From assembly GCA_002389785.1 (NCBI GenBank), contig DGQS01000229.1:1-27920 (forward strand): DNA of 27,920 bases. Reading direction: 5' to 3'. This document shows, one piece after another, positions 23,845 through 27,920 of this stretch (within the stretch, counting starts at the first letter, position 1; each line of letters begins with the position of its first letter). This DNA is from Bacteroidetes bacterium UBA4408 (GTDB lineage: Bacteria > Bacteroidota > Bacteroidia > UBA4408). The notes under the pieces are model-generated. The model had not been told where the DNA came from. It searched no databases and saw only the letters and a program-made list of their open reading frames with translations. The translations under genes and the position numbers were made by a program.

Positions 23845-26800
23845 TCAATCAATAACAATTCTTTGTTTAAGAGAATGAGAATGATCAGATACAACAAGTT
23901 GATAAACCCCCTTTGTTAACGAGCTTAAATCCATAACATACTTGTAAGAAATATTTTTGCTAAACACTAACCTCCCTGTCATATCAAACATGTTTAGTAA
24001 AAAGGTTTGGGATGAATTTTCAGAATTTAAAACCAAACTCAATTTATCTGCAGCGGGAATAGGATAGACAATCAAATCTAAATTTCCATCGGAGCTGATT
24101 TTTGATTTTTCATTTTTTGAGTTTTTGATTCTATAATTTTGTGTACAGGAAGAATCACATTGACTATAGTAGATCGTTTTATACTTAGCAATCGAATCAT
24201 TGTATGAATGTACATATACTTTAATATGAAAAACAGAATCGATTTCAAAACCAAGAGGCTCATCATTTCCAATTTGATTGTCGTTGTATTTTGCTATCCA
24301 GTAAGTATTTCCGGCAGTGTCATATTTAATTGTTAGTACATCGAAATCAACGCCATTCCAGCTTTTTCCGGTAACATATAAGTTGTTATTGTCATCAATT
24401 AATATCGCCTTTATTGAATCAATTCCTTTATTTCTACCATCAAAATCCTGTTCCCAAACTAAGTTATTATTCCAATCACTTTTTTTAATGTGATAGTTTA
24501 CAGAAACACTATCAAAGCGTGAAGAGATTGAATATTTGAAATTTGAATTATCAAGTGCAAATTGTTGGTTGATAGGCATAGGTGGTAATTCAGAAAGATG
24601 AACAACTGTATCAATATTTGCTTGAGTATTTCCGATTTTTTTAAACTCACGATTACTGGTATTCATTCCGGCATAGTTATCAAAATCGAATATTCCAATT
24701 AATCCCGTTTTTAATAATTGTTCTGCTTGTATTGAAGCGAGCCAATTATCTAAAAATTTTACTTGTGCATCATCAAGTTTTAAGCAGGGTGCCAAAGCAT
24801 TAAGTACATCAAGTGCAGACTGATAATTTCCAATCAACCGAAGGGTTGTTGCTAAGTCAATTGTATAATAGAATTCATGAAAATCATCATCTTTTTCTCT
24901 GCTCAATTCTATCATTCGCTTTTCTACTTCAATTAATTTTATGCAATATTCATTTGACTCATCTAATGGAACAATCCTATCCTCTCTTACAAGAGTCCCA
25001 AAAAGTTCTTTCATTTTTAAATAAGCAAATTCTGAATTCCAATTAATTCGATCTTCTTCATAAGTACTTAAAGTATTCATTATTTCATTAAACATATTAA
25101 AGGCATCATAAAAGCTATTTGGGTTAATTGTGTCAACCGAAGCTTCTAATGAGGTTTCTATCGCTTCTCTCATAGGAGTGTATGAAAAATTATCTCCGTT
25201 TATGTCAGGGCATCGTGGGCAATAACTCAATGGTATTCCGCGCTCACCATAATCCCCTGTTTCGGAGCTTGTTGGACCATTTACACAGGAATTAAAATTG
25301 GGGGTATAATCAATAACTTTTACATTTCCGCTACCGCCACCACCTTTGTGTAAATCTGTAAGAGATAAGCCATTTGTTGTATTATATGGTGGTGATACAC
25401 TGGGATCAATATTATCCCACTTATTATTATGTGCCGGTAAAATTCTTTCACCATTTATCCAACTCCATGAAAATGTCGAGCCGGACAATGCAAATCTATT
25501 TAGTCCATTCGAATTGTCAACAGACAAATCATTGAATCCATCTTGAAGAATTAGAAGATTTGAGGAAACTGCGTCAATACCCCCACCAGATCTTAAAATG
25601 TTATTTCCACCAAATTTTTGACTAAAACTATTTTGACCCAAAGGATCGGTTGCCGGATCATAATTAAGTGGACTTAAATTCAAGCTGGCATTATCATGCA
25701 AATAAATTGATGTAGTAAGTGCATCAACCGAACTACATTTTATATTAGTCAAACTAGGTCCATCTAGAAAAATTCCTGTGTTATAGCCGCCATATGGGTT
25801 TTCTGAAATACTCAAATTTTGAAAATAAAAAGCTGCTGTACCTGAAGACAAAAGTTTAATTGCATTGTTATAGTTACTTCCAGCATTATAGATTGCAACA
25901 TTCTTAAAACTACTTGTCGTGCTGGCATTTATGCCATCAATCGGCAAATTACAATCAACAAAATCTAGATTGTTTAACTGTACTCCTTTATCTACAAATT
26001 TTAACCCATTATAACATTGCTCAAAACTACAATCGTTAATTCGCAATGTATTCGCGGAACCCCACATCAAATAGGCACTTAAACCATGATTAAGTGCTTT
26101 AAAAGTCACATCCCTTATCTCGTGATTTGGAACAGCACATACCCAAAAGCCATTTGAATTAGCTGCGTGACCCGGTATACTTGTTGCCATCAAATTTTTT
26201 AATTTATAACTTGAAGCCATTAACCAACTTGAGTAATTTCCAAACTCAACTAGCCCATCCTGCATAGTTTCCATTTTTATTTGATCGTCAGCTTTTACAT
26301 AGGTTGGACTTACCACTTCAGCAATTTTATCAGACTTACCACTTCCAATTAGAGTAATGCTATTGCTTGCATCTCCGTGAATATTAATATCACCATTTCC
26401 TATTGGGTTTAATTTGAATCCGAAATACCCATCTCCACTGAAATGCAAGTCAGCTTGTGATTGAAGGTTTATTAGTCCCCCAAATTGAAGCATGGCCTCT
26501 TCGCCATTCAAGTTTATATGTGCATGGTGGTAGTAATTAAAAGTATAGTCATTCAAAACTATTTTGCAGTGATCGCTTGTTAATACTCCATTTGTATACA
26601 GGTCGAACAAGCCGCTGTTTAGGTTTAAGGTACCTCCGGTTAAATCGGCTCCTTTTTTTACAATCATTGAGTGCCCGCTTCCTATACTTATGTTACACGG
26701 TTGCGGAACATCAATATATGCATTGCTTCCATTTAGTGTGAAGTCTGCATCTTGTTGATATGAAAGTATTACATCATTAAGAAGAACTCTGCAATCATCT

Positions 26801-27920
26801 ACAACAAAATGACTATTACTCTGCATATTAATACTGCCTGTGCTAAGTTTTAAAGTTCCTCCGGTTGTTGCAGCACCTCTTAGAACACTTAGATTATTCG
26901 TACCATTTATTGTTACTTGATTCAATGCTCCCTGAACATCAAAGAGTGCATTCGGTCCTTCCAATAAAATTGTAACGTTATCTTCCATTATAAGATTTGC
27001 ACCCGGTTCTATTGTTAATTTTGAGCCTTCATTTATTTTTATGGTACTTCCACTTCTTAAAATTAATTGCGTCCCCGAATGAAAAATTAAATTACCAATA
27101 TTACCATTGCTGTTATCTCCGAGAATAATTTTTCCGTTGTTTAAAACTTCAATTCTAGAATTATCGCAAAAACAAGTCTCTACAGTCAAACTTGAACCAG
27201 GGTCAGGTACTGAAGTGCCACCCGGAATTGGAGGGGTAGTTGCGCTGCCAAAGTCAGATGGAATGTTACCATTAACATATAAATTGCCTCCTGCACCAAT
27301 ATATAAGTACTTAATAAACCTATTCTCTCTTCGCCCAAAATTAAATGTGCCATTATTTGGCGATGAACTGTTTAATGTATTTGTTAGACGCATATCGGAC
27401 TTTGATAACTCATTTAAAGTCCATTGAATATTACCTGCTGTGGCATCGCCGGTTATTTCAACGTGAAATTCATTGTTTCCTGAAGGAGCATAATATGCGT
27501 CAAACGGAAAGATTGAAGGATATGGCCTCGTTTGATCAGGCAAATTGGAATTAACATTATAAAGCAAATCCGTTGTATTTATATCTAATCCACTGATTGT
27601 GGGTATAAAACAATGATAATTTTCATTCACCGATTTCACATAGCTATTTATGCTCCAGTTTAAACTGGTATTGTTTTGAATAAGGGCACCTATTGACCGA
27701 TCAATTTTTTGGCCGAATTGAACAAGTGAGTTCCGTTTGCCACCTGGAGCATTATCATAGGCAGGCGTGGTTAGTGGCACGGCGAATAATTTAAAATCAT
27801 AAAATAGAGTTGGATCTGCTATACACGCTATGCACTGTCCTTCGCATAATCCAATGTTTGTTAGCATCTCTAATATGTTCGCTCCTTTTAGAAATTTACC
27901 CTGATATACGAAGCTGGGTG
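23845..27920 (-). CDS. Giant T9SS-exported beta-helix protein, N-terminus cut by the window edge
   Basis: The frame is open from the right edge with no stop, so the ATG at 27867 is probably internal and the signal peptide lies outside; about 1357 residues are visible. Numbering from that ATG: a Cys-rich start (CEGQCIACIADP) and beta-rich region to about 225; a parallel beta-helix-like region to about 800, full of short Ile/Leu/Asn strands (GSTIKINEGSKLTIEPGANL) and containing two 75-residue repeats; a linker with CPRCPDINGD; a helical TPR-like segment at about 899-1053 (LRLIGNYQSALDVLNALAP); one propeller-like SBBP repeat at about 1130-1195 (LYVTGKSWNGVDFDVLTIKY); and a T9SS type A sorting domain in the last 75 residues (VYPIPAADKL, LTKGVYQLVV). 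Surface-attached; adhesion or polysaccharide contact is inferred. It does not carry the dockerin/cohesin-like module of the other two giant genes. Confidence 0.88.
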   Translation of the reverse strand, partial: PSFVYQGKFLKGANILEMLTNIGLCEGQCIACIADPTLFYDFKLFAVPLTTPAYDNAPGGKRNSLVQFGQKIDRSIGALIQNNTSLNWSINSYVKSVNENYHCFIPTISGLDINTTDLLYNVNSNLPDQTRPYPSIFPFDAYYAPSGNNEFHVEITGDATAGNIQWTLNELSKSDMRLTNTLNSSSPNNGTFNFGRRENRFIKYLYIGAGGNLYVNGNIPSDFGSATTPPIPGGTSVPDPGSSLTVETCFCDNSRIEVLNNGKIILGDNSNGNIGNLIFHSGTQLILRSGSTIKINEGSKLTIEPGANLIMEDNVTILLEGPNALFDVQGALNQVTINGTNNLSVLRGAATTGGTLKLSTGSINMQSNSHFVVDDCRVLLNDVILSYQQDADFTLNGSNAYIDVPQPCNISIGSGHSMIVKKGADLTGGTLNLNSGLFDLYTNGVLTSDHCKIVLNDYTFNYYHHAHINLNGEEAMLQFGGLINLQSQADLHFSGDGYFGFKLNPIGNGDINIHGDASNSITLIGSGKSDKIAEVVSPTYVKADDQIKMETMQDGLVEFGNYSSWLMASSYKLKNLMATSIPGHAANSNGFWVCAVPNHEIRDVTFKALNHGLSAYLMWGSANTLRINDCSFEQCYNGLKFVDKGVQLNNLDFVDCNLPIDGINASTTSSFKNVAIYNAGSNYNNAIKLLSSGTAAFYFQNLSISENPYGGYNTGIFLDGPSLTNIKCSSVDALTTSIYLHDNASLNLSPLNYDPATDPLGQNSFSQKFGGNNILRSGGGIDAVSSNLLILQDGFNDLSVDNSNGLNRFALSGSTFSWSWINGERILPAHNNKWDNIDPSVSPPYNTTNGLSLTDLHKGGGGSGNVKVIDYTPNFNSCVNGPTSSETGDYGERGIPLSYCPRCPDINGDNFSYTPMREAIETSLEASVDTINPNSFYDAFNMFNEIMNTLSTYEEDRINWNSEFAYLKMKELFGTLVREDRIVPLDESNEYCIKLIEVEKRMIELSREKDDDFHEFYYTIDLATTLRLIGNYQSALDVLNALAPCLKLDDAQVKFLDNWLASIQAEQLLKTGLIGIFDFDNYAGMNTSNREFKKIGNTQANIDTVVHLSELPPMPINQQFALDNSNFKYSISSRFDSVSVNYHIKKSDWNNNLVWEQDFDGRNKGIDSIKAILIDDNNNLYVTGKSWNGVDFDVLTIKYDTAGNTYWIAKYNDNQIGNDEPLGFEIDSVFHIKVYVHSYNDSIAKYKTIYYSQCDSSCTQNYRIKNSKNEKSKISSDGNLDLIVYPIPAADKLSLVLNSENSSQTFLLNMFDMTGRLVFSKNISYKYVMDLSSLTKGVYQLVVSDHSHSLKQRIVID
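26428..26862 (-). repeat. Tandem 75-residue repeats in the beta-helix protein
   Basis: Two consecutive units, 26638-26862 and about 26428-26637, begin GGTLKLSTG and GGTLNLNSG and share D-x-C at positions 23-24 and 22-24, LND at 28-30 and LNG at 42-44. The end of the preceding region (LEGPNALFDV, then LSVLRGAATT) resembles the second half of the first unit, so a partial third copy lies upstream. They probably add extra turns to the beta-helix. Confidence 0.65.

Overview
The window is chromosomal DNA from a member of the Bacteroidota, probably an environmental lineage near Chitinophagia, Sphingobacteriia or Flavobacteriia. The evidence is AT-rich DNA, three very large secreted proteins ending in type IX secretion system (T9SS) type A sorting domains, SprB-like repeats, a CarboxypepD_reg/DUF5686 outer-membrane protein, and TAnnTTTG-type -7 boxes in place of E. 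coli-like -10 boxes. I see no rRNA, tRNA, CRISPR array, insertion sequence or phage gene.

Layout. (1) 1-1062: an MFS transporter cut by the left edge. (2) 1073-4079, minus strand: a two-gene unit of a conserved unknown helical protein followed by nadB (L-aspartate oxidase, first step of NAD synthesis), overlapping by 17 bp. (3) 4080-4524: an AT-rich gap between diverging units. (4) 4525-12943, plus strand: two tandem giant secreted proteins (1361 and 1428 aa) with unrelated N-terminal halves but the same C-terminal block of dockerin-like calcium loops, a cohesin-like beta domain and a T9SS sorting domain. A strong hairpin terminator closes this unit. (5) 13043-16887: nfu (Fe-S carrier), a DUF5686 outer-membrane protein and a YajQ-family protein. 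(6) 16964-18886, minus strand: a SMUBP-2/IGHMBP2-like superfamily 1 helicase. (7) 19019-21415: a membrane-anchored PLC-like/menorin-like protein paired with a phosphoethanolamine transferase. (8) 21493-23439: pepD (aminoacyl-histidine dipeptidase) and a DUF1569 DinB-like protein. (9) 23845 to the right edge, minus strand: a third T9SS-exported protein with a beta-helix, cut at its N-terminus.

How the genes work together. Most of the window is housekeeping: NAD synthesis, Fe-S assembly, peptide turnover and RNA/DNA unwinding. Three large extracellular proteins interrupt it. The best candidate for something undescribed is the tandem pair at 4525-12943: each chain carries both a dockerin-like and a cohesin-like module next to its surface-sorting signal, so the two could join to each other or to themselves on the cell surface. 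That is inferred from residue patterns only. The second candidate is the two-gene envelope unit at 19019-21415, which may modify or hydrolyse a phospholipid-linked head group.

Several transcription units have a TAnnTTTG or TAnnTTTA box only 14-19 nt before the start codon, which implies very short 5' leaders.
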